Made by a program: the position numbers and the translations under genes. From Oscillospiraceae bacterium (GTDB lineage: Bacteria > Bacillota > Clostridia > Oscillospirales > Oscillospiraceae): a stretch of DNA of 9,517 nt. The stretch covers positions 1-9,517 of the forward strand of contig JAFZQQ010000052.1 of NCBI GenBank assembly GCA_017620315.1, read 5' to 3'. Positions 1 to 6,702 of the stretch are shown here, in pieces. The notes under the pieces are model-generated. The model ran no database searches. It was not told where the DNA came from and worked only from the letters and a program-made list of their open reading frames with translations. Positions within the stretch are counted from its first letter, which is position 1; each line of letters opens with the position of its first letter.

Positions 1-1227
1 ACCCTCGCCCCAGTATTCTTTATAATACGTACCGCCGATGTTGACTTTTGCTGTGGGGCTTTCGTCGAAGCGGGCGAAATAGCGCCCCAGCATAACGAAG
101 TCCGCTCCCATGGCGAGCGCGAGGGTGATGTGGTGGTCGTAGACGATACCGCCGTCGGAACAGACGGGAACATATACGCCGGTTTCCTTGAAATAGCGGT
201 CGCGCTCGGCACACACGTCGATAATCGCTGTCGCCTGACCCCTGCCGATGCCCTTGGTTTCGCGGGTGATGCAGATCGAGCCGCCGCCGATGCCGACCTT
301 GACAAAGTCTGCGCCGCACTCGGCGAGGAAACGGAAACCGCGCGCGTCCACAACGTTGCCTGCGCCGACCTTGACCTTGTCGCCGTAATGCTCGCGTATC
401 CATACGAGGGTGAGCTTCTGCCAGTCTGAATAGCCCTCGGAGGAGTCTATGCAAAGCACGTCGGCCCCGGCGTCGAGAAGCTCGGGAACGCGCTCGGCGT
501 AGTCGCGGGTGTTGATGCCTGCACCGACGACGTAGCGTTTGCGCTCGTCAAGAAGCTCGTTGGGGTTGCGCTTGTGATTGTCGTAGTCCTTGCGGAAAAC
601 AAAGGAGCACATATGCCCACGCTCGTCAATGATCGGCAGAGCGTTGAGCTTGTGCTCCCATATAATATCATTTGCTTCGGAAAGCGTTACGCCCTCGCGC
701 GCATAGACAATGGAAGAGAAAGGCGTCATGAAGCCGGAGACCTTCTCACTGCCATCCATGCGGCTGAGACGGTAGTCGCGGCTCGTGACAAGGCCGACCA
801 GCTTTCCCTGCGCGGTGCCGTCCTCGGTGACCGCAAAGGTGGAGTGGCCGGTGCGTTCCTTTATCGCGAGCAGCTCGGAAAGCGTCGCCTCCGGAGAGAT
901 GTTGGAGTCACTGCGCACAAAACCCGCCTTGTAGTCTTTGGCACGCCTTACCATCGCGCTTTCCGATTCGATGGACTGGGAGCCGTAGATAAAAGAAATA
1001 CCGCCTTCGATCGCAAGCGCTACAGCGAGCTTGTCATCGGAGACGGACTGCATAATGGCAGATACCATGGGAATATTCATGCTGATGGAGGGCGCTTCGC
1101 CCCTGGCGAATTTTACAAGAGGGGTTTTGAGGGATATGTTCGCGGGGATGCAGTCGCAGGAGGAGTGCGAGGGGATAAGGAGATACTCGTTAAAGGTATG
1201 CGAGGGCTCGTTGATAATGTGGGACAT
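1..1227 (-). CDS. guaB: IMP dehydrogenase, 3' end outside the window
   Basis: This enzyme oxidises IMP to XMP with NAD+, the first committed step to GTP, in the cytosol. The first 409 residues are present; relatives of this type have about 500, so roughly 90 C-terminal residues, including the mobile flap, lie beyond position 1. Two CBS modules (about residues 103-220) interrupt the barrel. Visible landmarks are D261-S-S, the GAGN turn at 288-291, K310, the catalytic-loop motif [10 protein letters not shown] with nucleophile C319, and LGRYF with R382. The start at 1227 has GGAGG nine bases upstream. From memory, the protein resembles the Tritrichomonas foetus enzyme much more than the usual GPGSICTTR bacterial type, and C319, K310, R382 and D261 fall at the same residue numbers. 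Transcription diverges from pyrC and passes through a ZTP riboswitch. The IMPDH assignment is secure; the close kinship to the protozoan enzyme is recalled, not computed. Confidence 0.96.
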   Translation of the reverse strand, partial: MSHIINEPSHTFNEYLLIPSHSSCDCIPANISLKTPLVKFARGEAPSISMNIPMVSAIMQSVSDDKLAVALAIEGGISFIYGSQSIESESAMVRRAKDYKAGFVRSDSNISPEATLSELLAIKERTGHSTFAVTEDGTAQGKLVGLVTSRDYRLSRMDGSEKVSGFMTPFSSIVYAREGVTLSEANDIIWEHKLNALPIIDERGHMCSFVFRKDYDNHKRNPNELLDERKRYVVGAGINTRDYAERVPELLDAGADVLCIDSSEGYSDWQKLTLVWIREHYGDKVKVGAGNVVDARGFRFLAECGADFVKVGIGGGSICITRETKGIGRGQATAIIDVCAERDRYFKETGVYVPVCSDGGIVYDHHITLALAMGADFVMLGRYFARFDESPTAKVNIGGTYYKEYWGEG

Positions 1228-1242
1228 GGGACAACACCTCCA

Positions 1243-1288
1243 GAAAATAATAACGGACACACCTGTCCCATGAGGGAAAGATGTGCCC
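1243..1288 (-). terminator. Riboswitch expression platform: intrinsic terminator
   Basis: On the minus strand GGGCACAUC (1288-1280) pairs with GGUGUGUCC (1263-1255) as nine consecutive pairs with two G-U wobbles. The loop contains an extra CCC-UCAU-GGG helix. The U-rich run UUAUUAUUUU follows (1253-1244). The 5' arm begins with the GGGC that the aptamer needs for P3, so a ligand-stabilised P3 and this terminator cannot coexist. That predicts an ON switch: ZTP bound allows read-through into guaB. Confidence 0.85.
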
Positions 1289-1371
1289 AGACGGACGGCG
1301 CGGCTGCCCGGGCAGCCCCTCGTTTTCTGCTCCCCCGTGGTACCCCACTCTTCCGTCAGTCACAGAAAACG
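1243..1371 (-). promoter_or_regulatory. ZTP (ZMP/ZTP, pfl-type) riboswitch in the guaB leader
   Basis: Read on the minus strand, the leader has all pfl-motif elements in order. P1 is a perfect 9-bp helix (CGUUUUCUG 1371-1363 with CAGAAAACG 1329-1321). Inside it are the conserved UGACU segment, a P2 hairpin GUGG-GGUA-CCAC (1348-1337), and a GGGGGAG segment. A linker hairpin follows (1317-1302, GGCUGC/GCAGCC), then the hallmark CCGUCUGGGC (1294-1285). The pseudoknot pairs GACGG (1357-1353) with CCGUC (1294-1290). The common sequence has GGCG/CGCC, so the G-to-A and C-to-U changes compensate each other. Known family role: it binds ZMP/ZTP, the purine intermediate that builds up when 10-formyl-tetrahydrofolate is short, and usually turns expression on. 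The 3' part of P3 is shared with the terminator at 1243-1288. The fold is drawn by hand and the ligand is inferred from the motif. Confidence 0.9.
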
Positions 1372-1373
1372 TA

Positions 1374-1388
1374 CGAATTGTTAATTCG
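1374..1388. repeat. Inverted repeat at the predicted guaB transcription start
   Basis: CGAATT-GTT-AATTCG is a perfect 6-bp-arm inverted repeat directly downstream of the guaB -10 box, between it and riboswitch P1. It could be a repressor operator over the start site or a small hairpin at the 5' end of the leader RNA. No regulator gene is in the window to decide. Confidence 0.4.
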
Positions 1389-1418
1389 ATACTAACAAAA
1401 CGGACCGAGAGTTGTCAA
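1389..1418 (-). promoter_or_regulatory. Predicted guaB promoter
   Basis: On the minus strand a perfect TTGACA (1418-1413) is followed after 18 bases by TAGTAT (1394-1389), a four-of-six match to TATAAT. Transcription would start near 1382, just upstream of riboswitch helix P1, which is the arrangement expected for a riboswitch transcript. Confidence 0.65.
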
Positions 1419-1461
1419 TCAACAGAAATTCTAAAAATGTCGGAAATGAACAGCCAAAAAC

Positions 1462-1486
1462 TTGTCATATTGTCACCATTGACAAG
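1462..1486. promoter_or_regulatory. TTGTCA repeat cluster over the pyr -35 box (candidate operator)
   Basis: TTGTCA occurs at 1462-1467 and 1470-1475, and its complement TGACAA at 1480-1485, giving a palindrome TTGTCA-CCAT-TGACAA whose right arm overlaps the -35 box. A longer pairing, CTTGTCA (1461-1467) with TGACAAG (1480-1486), also exists. Another TTGTCA lies at 1412-1417 over the divergent guaB -35 box. The right arm partly follows from the -35 consensus, so only the two left copies are independent evidence. Confidence 0.4.
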
Positions 1487-1508
1487 AACAAAGCAATAAT
1501 GCTACAAT
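1479..1508 (+). promoter_or_regulatory. Predicted promoter of the pyr operon
   Basis: Perfect TTGACA (1479-1484), an 18-base spacer and TACAAT (1503-1508), with an extended TGC in front of the -10 box (1500-1502). Transcription should start around 1514-1516, leaving a leader of about 53 nt before pyrC. No terminator or PyrR-binding loop fits in that leader, so the control seen in Bacillus pyr operons is not evident here. Confidence 0.8.
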
Positions 1509-1515
1509 ACGCGCG

Positions 1516-1566
1516 ATGAGAATAAACGCCCGTTTCCGGTGCATACTTACGGCAAAGGAGAGGTGA
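1516..1566 (+). CDS. Possible 16-residue leader peptide upstream of pyrC
   Basis: An ATG at 1516, at or next to the predicted transcription start, opens a 16-codon reading frame. It ends with TGA at 1564-1566 inside the pyrC ribosome binding region, two bases before the pyrC ATG. It would have to be translated from a leaderless or nearly leaderless start, since there is no Shine-Dalgarno sequence. The peptide (MRINARFRCILTAKER) has no recognisable motif and no run of one amino acid that would suggest ribosome-stalling attenuation. An open frame this short is easily produced by chance. Confidence 0.2.
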   Translation: MRINARFRCILTAKER

Positions 1567-1568
1567 AG

Positions 1569-2774
1569 ATGGCGAACGCAGCTTTTCGCGTTGTATGTCC
1601 CATGTCGCATCCCTCGTTTAAACCGAAGGCTGATGCGGCGCGCTTTCCCGTTGATCGTGAATATTTTGTTTTTCCCGGCTTTTGCGATGTGCATGTGCAT
1701 TTTCGCGAGCCGGGATTTTCCTATAAAGAGACCATCGCCTCCGGTACGCGCGCTGCCGCGCACGGGGGATATACCGCGGTTTGTACTATGCCCAATCTTG
1801 ATCCGGTACCGGACAGCGCGGAGCATCTGCAATCCGAGTTGGACGCGATAGCCCGGAGCGCCGTGATCGCCGTATATCCTTACGGAGCGATAACGGTTGG
1901 CGAAAAAGGGGAGAAGCTTGCAGACCTTGAGGACATGGCGGACAGTGTCGTCGCCTTCTCGGACGACGGGCACGGCGTTCAGTCAAAAGAGATGATGCGC
2001 GAGGCTATGATCCGCGCAAAAGCTTTGGGAAAGCTCATTGTTGCGCACTGCGAGGTAAACGATCTGCTTCGCGGCGGCTATATACACGACGGCGCTTACG
2101 CCGCCTCGCACGGACACAGAGGTATTTGCAGTGAAAGCGAATGGCGCCAGATAGAGCGCGACATCGAGCTTGCGGCTGAAACCGGCTGCGGATATCACGT
2201 TTGCCATATTTCGTGCAAGAAAAGCGTTGAGCTCATCCGCAGGGCAAAGCGCGCGCATATCGACGTGACCTGCGAGACCGCGCCTCACTATTTGCTGCTG
2301 GACGAAAACGACCTTCGGGAGGACGGACGCTTCAAGATGAACCCGCCTCTGCGAGCAAAAGAGGACAGGCTTGCGCTGCTGGAGGGCTTATCTGACGGAA
2401 CCATTGATATGATAGCTACCGACCACGCGCCGCACAGCGCAGAGGAAAAGGCAAAGGGACTGGAGAAAAGCGCCTTCGGCATAGTCGGACTGGAAACCGC
2501 GTTTCCGCTGCTCTATACGAAGCTCGTCAAAATGGGCATGCTGACGCTTGAGCGTCTCGTCGAGCTGATGGCGGTCAACCCACGGTCACGCTTTTCGATA
2601 CCGCTCGGCGACGACTGTACGGTGTGGGATCTTGACCGGACGTTTGCGGTCGAGCCGGCAGACTTCCTTTCGATGGGACACGCGACGCCATTCGCGCATT
2701 GGGAGCTGAACGGCGTATGCATGATGACGTCCGCCGGAGGGAAAACGGCGTATCTGGATAAGGAGTGCAAATGA
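1569..2774 (+). CDS. pyrC: Dihydroorotase (class I type)
   Basis: This zinc amidohydrolase cyclises N-carbamoyl-L-aspartate to L-dihydroorotate, the third step of pyrimidine synthesis. The metal-binding landmarks of the class I family are all visible in 401 residues: H42 and H44 in DVHVHFREPG, D133 in FSDDG, H160 in AHCE, H213 in CHIS, and D285 in ATDHAPH. FKMNPPLR at 255-262 is the usual substrate-loop region. Start choice: ATG 1569 has AAAGGAG nearby; an in-frame GTG at 1539 lies in the short leader and has no ribosome binding site. Only about 36 residues precede the PGFCDVHVH motif, against about 50 in Bacillus-type enzymes, so the N-terminal part of the beta-sandwich is shortened. It is the first gene of the operon and its stop overlaps pyrK (ATGA). 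Confidence 0.95.
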   Translation: MANAAFRVVCPMSHPSFKPKADAARFPVDREYFVFPGFCDVHVHFREPGFSYKETIASGTRAAAHGGYTAVCTMPNLDPVPDSAEHLQSELDAIARSAVIAVYPYGAITVGEKGEKLADLEDMADSVVAFSDDGHGVQSKEMMREAMIRAKALGKLIVAHCEVNDLLRGGYIHDGAYAASHGHRGICSESEWRQIERDIELAAETGCGYHVCHISCKKSVELIRRAKRAHIDVTCETAPHYLLLDENDLREDGRFKMNPPLRAKEDRLALLEGLSDGTIDMIATDHAPHSAEEKAKGLEKSAFGIVGLETAFPLLYTKLVKMGMLTLERLVELMAVNPRSRFSIPLGDDCTVWDLDRTFAVEPADFLSMGHATPFAHWELNGVCMMTSAGGKTAYLDKECK

Positions 2775-3499
2775 AGGAAAGCGTTTTTACCGTGACGTAT
2801 AACGCCGCGATCGCGGAGAATACCTTCAGACTGCGGCTTGAGGGCGACACCGGCGCAGTAGAAAAGCCGGGACAGTTTGTGAACATATCCGTTGAAAACG
2901 GTTTTCTGCGCCGCCCGATAAGCGTTTGCGACAGGGATGAGCGCAGCCTTACGCTCATCTACCGGGCTGTGGGACGCGGAACGCGCTGGCTGAGTGAGCG
3001 GCATGCCGGGGATGCGCTTGATCTGCTCACGGGGCTTGGCAATGGCTTTGATCTCACAACTGCCGGGGAAAAGCCGCTCTTGCTCGGCGGAGGCGTCGGG
3101 ACGGCGCCGCTGTTCTGGCTTGCGCGCAGGCTCTGTGCTGCCGGCGCGGAGCCGTTCGCGGCACTCGGCTTCCGCACCGGCGCGGAGGTTTTTTACGAGG
3201 AGGAATTCCGCGCGCTCGGCTGCCGCGTCGCGATTGCGACAGAGGACGGAAGCCGCGGAACCAAGGGATTTGTAACGGATATTATGCCGGAAGCGTACAG
3301 CGAAGTTTTTGCCTGCGGACCGCTGCCGATGCTCCGCGCGGTGAGCCACGAGCTGCGGACGGGCGCGCAGTTCAGCCTGGAAGAACGTATGGGCTGCGGT
3401 TTCGGAGCGTGCATGGGCTGCACCTGCGAGACGAAAGCAGGAGCGAAGCGCGTATGCAAGGACGGCCCGGTATTCCGCAGGGAGGAGCTGCCATGGTGA
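2771..3499 (+). CDS. pyrK: Dihydroorotate dehydrogenase B, electron transfer subunit
   Basis: PyrK carries FAD and a [2Fe-2S] cluster and passes electrons from dihydroorotate, via PyrD's FMN, to NAD+; the two form a cytosolic heterotetramer. In 242 residues the sequence shows the flavin-binding motif RRPIS (47-51), the nucleotide-binding GGGVGTAPL (106-114), ACGPLPML (181-188), and the C-terminal cluster ligands C209, C214, C217 and C229 (C-x4-C-x2-C-x11-C). The last spacing is somewhat short compared with the Lactococcus protein as I remember it. The ATG at 2771 shares ATGA with the pyrC stop and has AAGGAG five bases upstream. Its end overlaps pyrD by seven bases, as expected for partners made in fixed ratio. 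Confidence 0.95.
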   Translation: MKESVFTVTYNAAIAENTFRLRLEGDTGAVEKPGQFVNISVENGFLRRPISVCDRDERSLTLIYRAVGRGTRWLSERHAGDALDLLTGLGNGFDLTTAGEKPLLLGGGVGTAPLFWLARRLCAAGAEPFAALGFRTGAEVFYEEEFRALGCRVAIATEDGSRGTKGFVTDIMPEAYSEVFACGPLPMLRAVSHELRTGAQFSLEERMGCGFGACMGCTCETKAGAKRVCKDGPVFRREELPW

Positions 3500-4419
3500 A
3501 TACAAAGGTGGAGCTTTGCGGCATTACGCTGGACAATCCGGTGATAGCCGCCTCCGGGACGTTTGGCTATGGCTATGAGTTTGCGGAGATATACGACATC
3601 AACTGCCTTGGCACGTTTTCCTTTAAGGGCACGACGTTTGAACCGCGCTTCGGGAATCCGACGCCGCGCATCGCCGAGGCGAACGCGGGCATGCTCAACG
3701 CGGTAGGACTTCAAAACCCCGGCGTCGAGCGCGTGATCGCCGAGGAGCTTCCTAAGCTCGCAAGGGTTTTCCACAAGCCTGTAATGGCAAACGTCAGCGG
3801 TTTTTCTGTGGAGGAATACGCAGAGGTCTGCCGACGGCTGGACGGCGAGGCGCAGATCGGCTGGCTTGAGGTCAATATCAGCTGTCCAAACGTACACGGC
3901 GGCGGCATGAGCTTCGGTACGGACCCAAAGCTCGCGGCGGAGGTAACGCGCACTGTGAAAGCCGTCACAACAAAGCCCGTTATCATGAAGCTGTCGCCGA
4001 ATGCCGCAGACATCGCCGAGGTCGCCAAAGCCTGCGAGGAAGCGGGCGCCGACGCGATCAGCCTTATCAATACGCTGCTGGGCATGCGCATTGACCTCGC
4101 AAAGCGCCGCCCCGTGCTCGCCAACACGACGGGCGGACTTTCAGGGCCTGCCGTGTTCCCGGTCGCGCTGCGTATGGTATGGCAGACGTCGCACGCGGTA
4201 AGCATACCGGTCATCGGGATCGGCGGCGTCAGCTCGGCGGAGGACGTGATCGAAATGATGCTTGCCGGTGCGACGGCAGTGGAGGTGGGGGCCGCGAATC
4301 TTGTGCGGCCCACGGCGTGCAGGGACATTATCGACGCCCTGCCAGCGACTATGGCCAGATACAATATTGATTCGCTCAGCGAAATAACAGGAGGAGCTAA
4401 AGAATGGGAAAAGATGTGA
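3493..4419 (+). CDS. pyrD: Dihydroorotate dehydrogenase B, catalytic subunit (class 1B)
   Basis: This FMN-dependent barrel enzyme oxidises dihydroorotate to orotate, the fourth step. At 308 residues it matches the class 1B length. The active-site base is Cys, C131 in EVNISCPNV, which is the class 1 mark; membrane class 2 enzymes have Ser here. Other family signatures are ASGTFGYG (20-27), NAVGLQNPG (69-77), INTLLGMRID (192-201), GGLSGPA (214-220) and the phosphate-binding GIGGVSS (242-248). Pairing with pyrK and the Cys base together indicate an NAD-linked soluble enzyme, which works without oxygen. GGAGGAG lies just upstream of the ATG. The gene overlaps pyrF by 16 bases. Confidence 0.96.
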   Translation: MVNTKVELCGITLDNPVIAASGTFGYGYEFAEIYDINCLGTFSFKGTTFEPRFGNPTPRIAEANAGMLNAVGLQNPGVERVIAEELPKLARVFHKPVMANVSGFSVEEYAEVCRRLDGEAQIGWLEVNISCPNVHGGGMSFGTDPKLAAEVTRTVKAVTTKPVIMKLSPNAADIAEVAKACEEAGADAISLINTLLGMRIDLAKRRPVLANTTGGLSGPAVFPVALRMVWQTSHAVSIPVIGIGGVSSAEDVIEMMLAGATAVEVGAANLVRPTACRDIIDALPATMARYNIDSLSEITGGAKEWEKM

Positions 4420-5099
4420 TCGTCGCTCTTGATTTCCCGACAATGCAGGAGACGCTTGCGTTTCTCGACAGGCTCGACGGAGCGAAGCCCTTTATCAAAA
4501 TCGGGATGGAGCTCTACTACGCGGAAGGCCCGCAGATCGTGCGCGAGCTCAAGAGGCGCGGCTTGAGGATATTCCTCGATCTCAAGCTGCACGATATACC
4601 AAACACTGTAAAAAAGGCAATGCGCGTGCTTTCAAATCTTGAGGTTGACATCTGCAATCTTCATGCGGCGGGCACGACCGCGATGATGGAGGCGGCGCTT
4701 GAGGGACTGACACGCCCGGACGGAACAAGACCGAAGCTGATCGCCGTGACGCAGTTGACCTCCACCGACCAGACTGCTATGGAACGCGATCTGCTCATAA
4801 AAGAGCCGCTTGAGTCCGTCGTGCTGCACTACGCGCAGACGGCAAGACACGCAGGACTGGACGGCGTCGTCTGCTCCCCGCTTGAGACAAAGCGCGTGCA
4901 CGAAGCCTGCGGCGAAAAGTTCATCACGGTCACGCCGGGCGTGCGCTATATAAGCGGACAGGATGACCAGAAGCGTGTGACAACGCCCGCAAAGGCGAAA
5001 GAGCTTGGCGCGGACTATATCGTCGTCGGGCGTCCGATCACCGCAGCGGAGGAGCCTGCGGAAGTATACCGGCGCTGCGTTGAAGATTTTGTGGGCTGA
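4404..5099 (+). CDS. pyrF: Orotidine 5'-phosphate decarboxylase
   Basis: This enzyme decarboxylates OMP to UMP, the last step, without a cofactor. The catalytic signature FLDLKLHDIPNTV is clear: D59, K61 and D64, with K32 in IKIGMELYY completing the charged network. TPGVR (177-181) and VVGRPIT (207-213, R210) are the phosphate-binding end of the barrel. The length of 231 residues is normal for the bacterial short (group I) form. The ATG at 4404 is set by AGGAGGAG at 4389-4396, which lies inside the end of pyrD, and the 16-base overlap suggests translational coupling to it. Unlike many clostridia-type genomes with the longer group III enzyme, this is the DxKxxD Bacillus-like form. Confidence 0.95.
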   Translation: MGKDVIVALDFPTMQETLAFLDRLDGAKPFIKIGMELYYAEGPQIVRELKRRGLRIFLDLKLHDIPNTVKKAMRVLSNLEVDICNLHAAGTTAMMEAALEGLTRPDGTRPKLIAVTQLTSTDQTAMERDLLIKEPLESVVLHYAQTARHAGLDGVVCSPLETKRVHEACGEKFITVTPGVRYISGQDDQKRVTTPAKAKELGADYIVVGRPITAAEEPAEVYRRCVEDFVG

Positions 5100-5140
5100 A
5101 CGGAAAACGAGACCGTACAAAAAGCACATGGAGGAGCACA

Positions 5141-5788
5141 ATGGAGCTTGAAACAATTATCGCGAAGGACCTGCTGCGCATCGGCGCGGTGTTTTTCCGC
5201 CCAAATGAGCCCTTTATCTGGGCAAGCGGCATCAAAAGCCCGGTCTATTGCGACAACCGCCTGACGCTGAGCGAGCCCTCGGTACGCCGTGATGTGGAAA
5301 ACGGACTTGCGACGCTCATAGAGCGGAACTATCCTGACGCGCAGGCACTTATGGGTACGTCTACCGCGGGAATAGCGCACGCTGCGATAACGGCGCACAT
5401 CCTCAACCTTCCAATGGGCTATGTGCGCGGCGGGGCCAAGGACCATGGGCGGCAAAACAGAATAGAGGGCAAGCTTGAGCCGGGGCAGAGGGTCGTTGTA
5501 GTGGAGGATCTTATTTCCACGGGAGGAAGCGTGATCGAGGTGGTGGACGCGCTGCGCGAGGCGGGCGCGGAGGTGCTCGGCATAGCGAGCATCTTCACCT
5601 ACGGCATGAGCAAGAGCGTTGAGAGGCTTGCAGAGTCAAATGTGAAAAATCTCTCGCTGACCAACTTTGACGTGATCGCCCGGGTCGCGGCGGACGAGGG
5701 CTATATAAAGCCGGAGGACGTCGCGCGCCTGATAGCGTTCCGAAATAAACCATCCGATGAAGGATGGATCGCAGGAGGAGCAGAATGA
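5141..5788 (+). CDS. pyrE: Orotate phosphoribosyltransferase
   Basis: PyrE joins orotate to PRPP to give OMP and pyrophosphate, the fifth step; the enzyme is a dimer. In 215 residues, the PRPP loop [13 protein letters not shown] spans about 118-130, and the catalytic loop region [17 protein letters not shown] holds K100, D101 and H102. [16 protein letters not shown] (25-40) is the family's N-terminal orotate-binding segment. The last 15 or so residues (after AFRNK) are polar and glycine-rich and look like a tail. A 41-nt gap from pyrF carries GGAGGAG four bases before the start, and no promoter is evident there. The stop overlaps the pyrB start in ATGA. Confidence 0.95.
   Translation: MELETIIAKDLLRIGAVFFRPNEPFIWASGIKSPVYCDNRLTLSEPSVRRDVENGLATLIERNYPDAQALMGTSTAGIAHAAITAHILNLPMGYVRGGAKDHGRQNRIEGKLEPGQRVVVVEDLISTGGSVIEVVDALREAGAEVLGIASIFTYGMSKSVERLAESNVKNLSLTNFDVIARVAADEGYIKPEDVARLIAFRNKPSDEGWIAGGAE
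5750..5767 (+). repeat. Hairpin at the end of pyrE, upstream of the pyrB ribosome binding site
   Basis: CCATCC (5750-5755) and GGATGG (5762-5767) form a perfect 6-bp stem around a 6-nt loop. It lies in the last codons of pyrE, six bases before the AGGAGGAG that serves pyrB. It has no U-run, so it is not a terminator. It may shape coupling or mRNA processing, or be a chance pairing. Confidence 0.4.
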
Positions 5789-6702
5789 GAAATCTGATAG
5801 ACATCATGGAGCTGTCCACCGACGAGCTGCGCGAGCTTGTAGAGCGCGCAATGGACATCATCGAGAATCCCGCGAAGTATGCGGAAAGCTGCCACGGAAA
5901 AAAACTGGCTACACTCTTTTTTGAACCGTCTACACGTACCCGCCTGAGTTTTGAGGCGGCGATGTATGAGCTCGGCGGCAATGTGATCGGCTTTTCCGAG
6001 GCGAACAGCAGCTCCGCCGCGAAGGGCGAGAGCGTCGCCGATACCGTGCGAACGGTAGGCTGTTATGCCGACATCATCGCCATGCGCCACCCGAAGGAGG
6101 GCGCGCCTCTGGTCGCGACGCGCACGGCGGGCGTGCCTGTGGTCAACGCCGGAGACGGCGGACACAACCATCCCACGCAGACGCTTGCGGACCTTCTCAC
6201 CATCTACCGCGAGAAGGGCGGCTTTGAAAACCTGACCATAGGTCTGTGCGGCGACCTCAAATTCGGAAGAACGGTGCACTCGCTCATCTGCGCCATGTCG
6301 CGCTATGCGGGCGTGCGCTTCGTGCTGATCTCACCGGAGGAATTGAAGGTGCCGCGTTATCTGATCTCCGACATCCTTGAGCCAAAAAACATCCCCTACG
6401 AGGAGGTCACGAGCCTTGAGGACGCCATGCCCAAGCTGGATGTTCTCTACATGACGCGCGTGCAGCGCGAGCGCTTCTTCAACGAGGCGGACTACATCAG
6501 ACTCAAGGACACCTATATCCTTACGCCGGAGAAGCTTCGCACGGCGAAAAAGGACCTTGCGATCCTGCACCCGCTGCCGCGTGTGAACGAGATCTCCGTG
6601 GCGGTTGACGACGACCCGCGCGCCTGCTATTTCAAACAGGTGCTCAATGGCAAATATATGCGTATGGCGCTCATTCTTAAGCTTTTGGAGGTGGAAGTAT
6701 GA
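5785..6702 (+). CDS. pyrB: Aspartate carbamoyltransferase, catalytic chain
   Basis: PyrB condenses carbamoyl phosphate with aspartate to N-carbamoyl-aspartate, the second pathway step and its usual control point. The 305 residues show the carbamoyl phosphate motif [12 protein letters not shown] (45-56: S49, T50, R51, T52), the loop lysine K80 in SSAAKGES, R101 in MRHP, H129 and Q132 in HNHPTQ, and LHPLPR near 266-271. The length and motifs fit the class B (E. coli-like) enzyme that assembles with PyrI as c6r6, which agrees with pyrI lying directly downstream with an ATGA overlap. AGGAGGAG is four bases before the start. Its position near the operon's end, after the later-step genes, is notable. 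Confidence 0.96.
   Translation: MRNLIDIMELSTDELRELVERAMDIIENPAKYAESCHGKKLATLFFEPSTRTRLSFEAAMYELGGNVIGFSEANSSSAAKGESVADTVRTVGCYADIIAMRHPKEGAPLVATRTAGVPVVNAGDGGHNHPTQTLADLLTIYREKGGFENLTIGLCGDLKFGRTVHSLICAMSRYAGVRFVLISPEELKVPRYLISDILEPKNIPYEEVTSLEDAMPKLDVLYMTRVQRERFFNEADYIRLKDTYILTPEKLRTAKKDLAILHPLPRVNEISVAVDDDPRACYFKQVLNGKYMRMALILKLLEVEV

Noticed and set aside
1255..1271. ATG in the riboswitch terminator loop (minus strand) as an upstream start overlapping guaB
   Set aside because: No ribosome binding site is upstream, and the sequence is accounted for by the terminator loop.
1302..1317. GC-rich palindrome GGCTGC-CCGG-GCAGCC as a terminator
   Set aside because: No U-run follows in either direction; it fits as the variable linker hairpin between P1/P2 and P3 of the ZTP riboswitch.
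130..1395. Open reading frames on the plus strand across the IMP dehydrogenase region
   Set aside because: They are antisense to a complete, motif-rich IMPDH frame, have no ribosome binding sites or recognisable domains, and arise from the codon bias of the real gene.
1243..1400. Guanine/purine riboswitch in the guaB leader
   Set aside because: No three-way junction with the conserved purine-riboswitch loops could be found, whereas the pfl/ZTP elements are all present in order.
1539..1568. Upstream GTG start for pyrC giving ten extra residues
   Set aside because: No Shine-Dalgarno sequence precedes it, and the AAAGGAG lies inside that extension, correctly spaced for ATG 1569.
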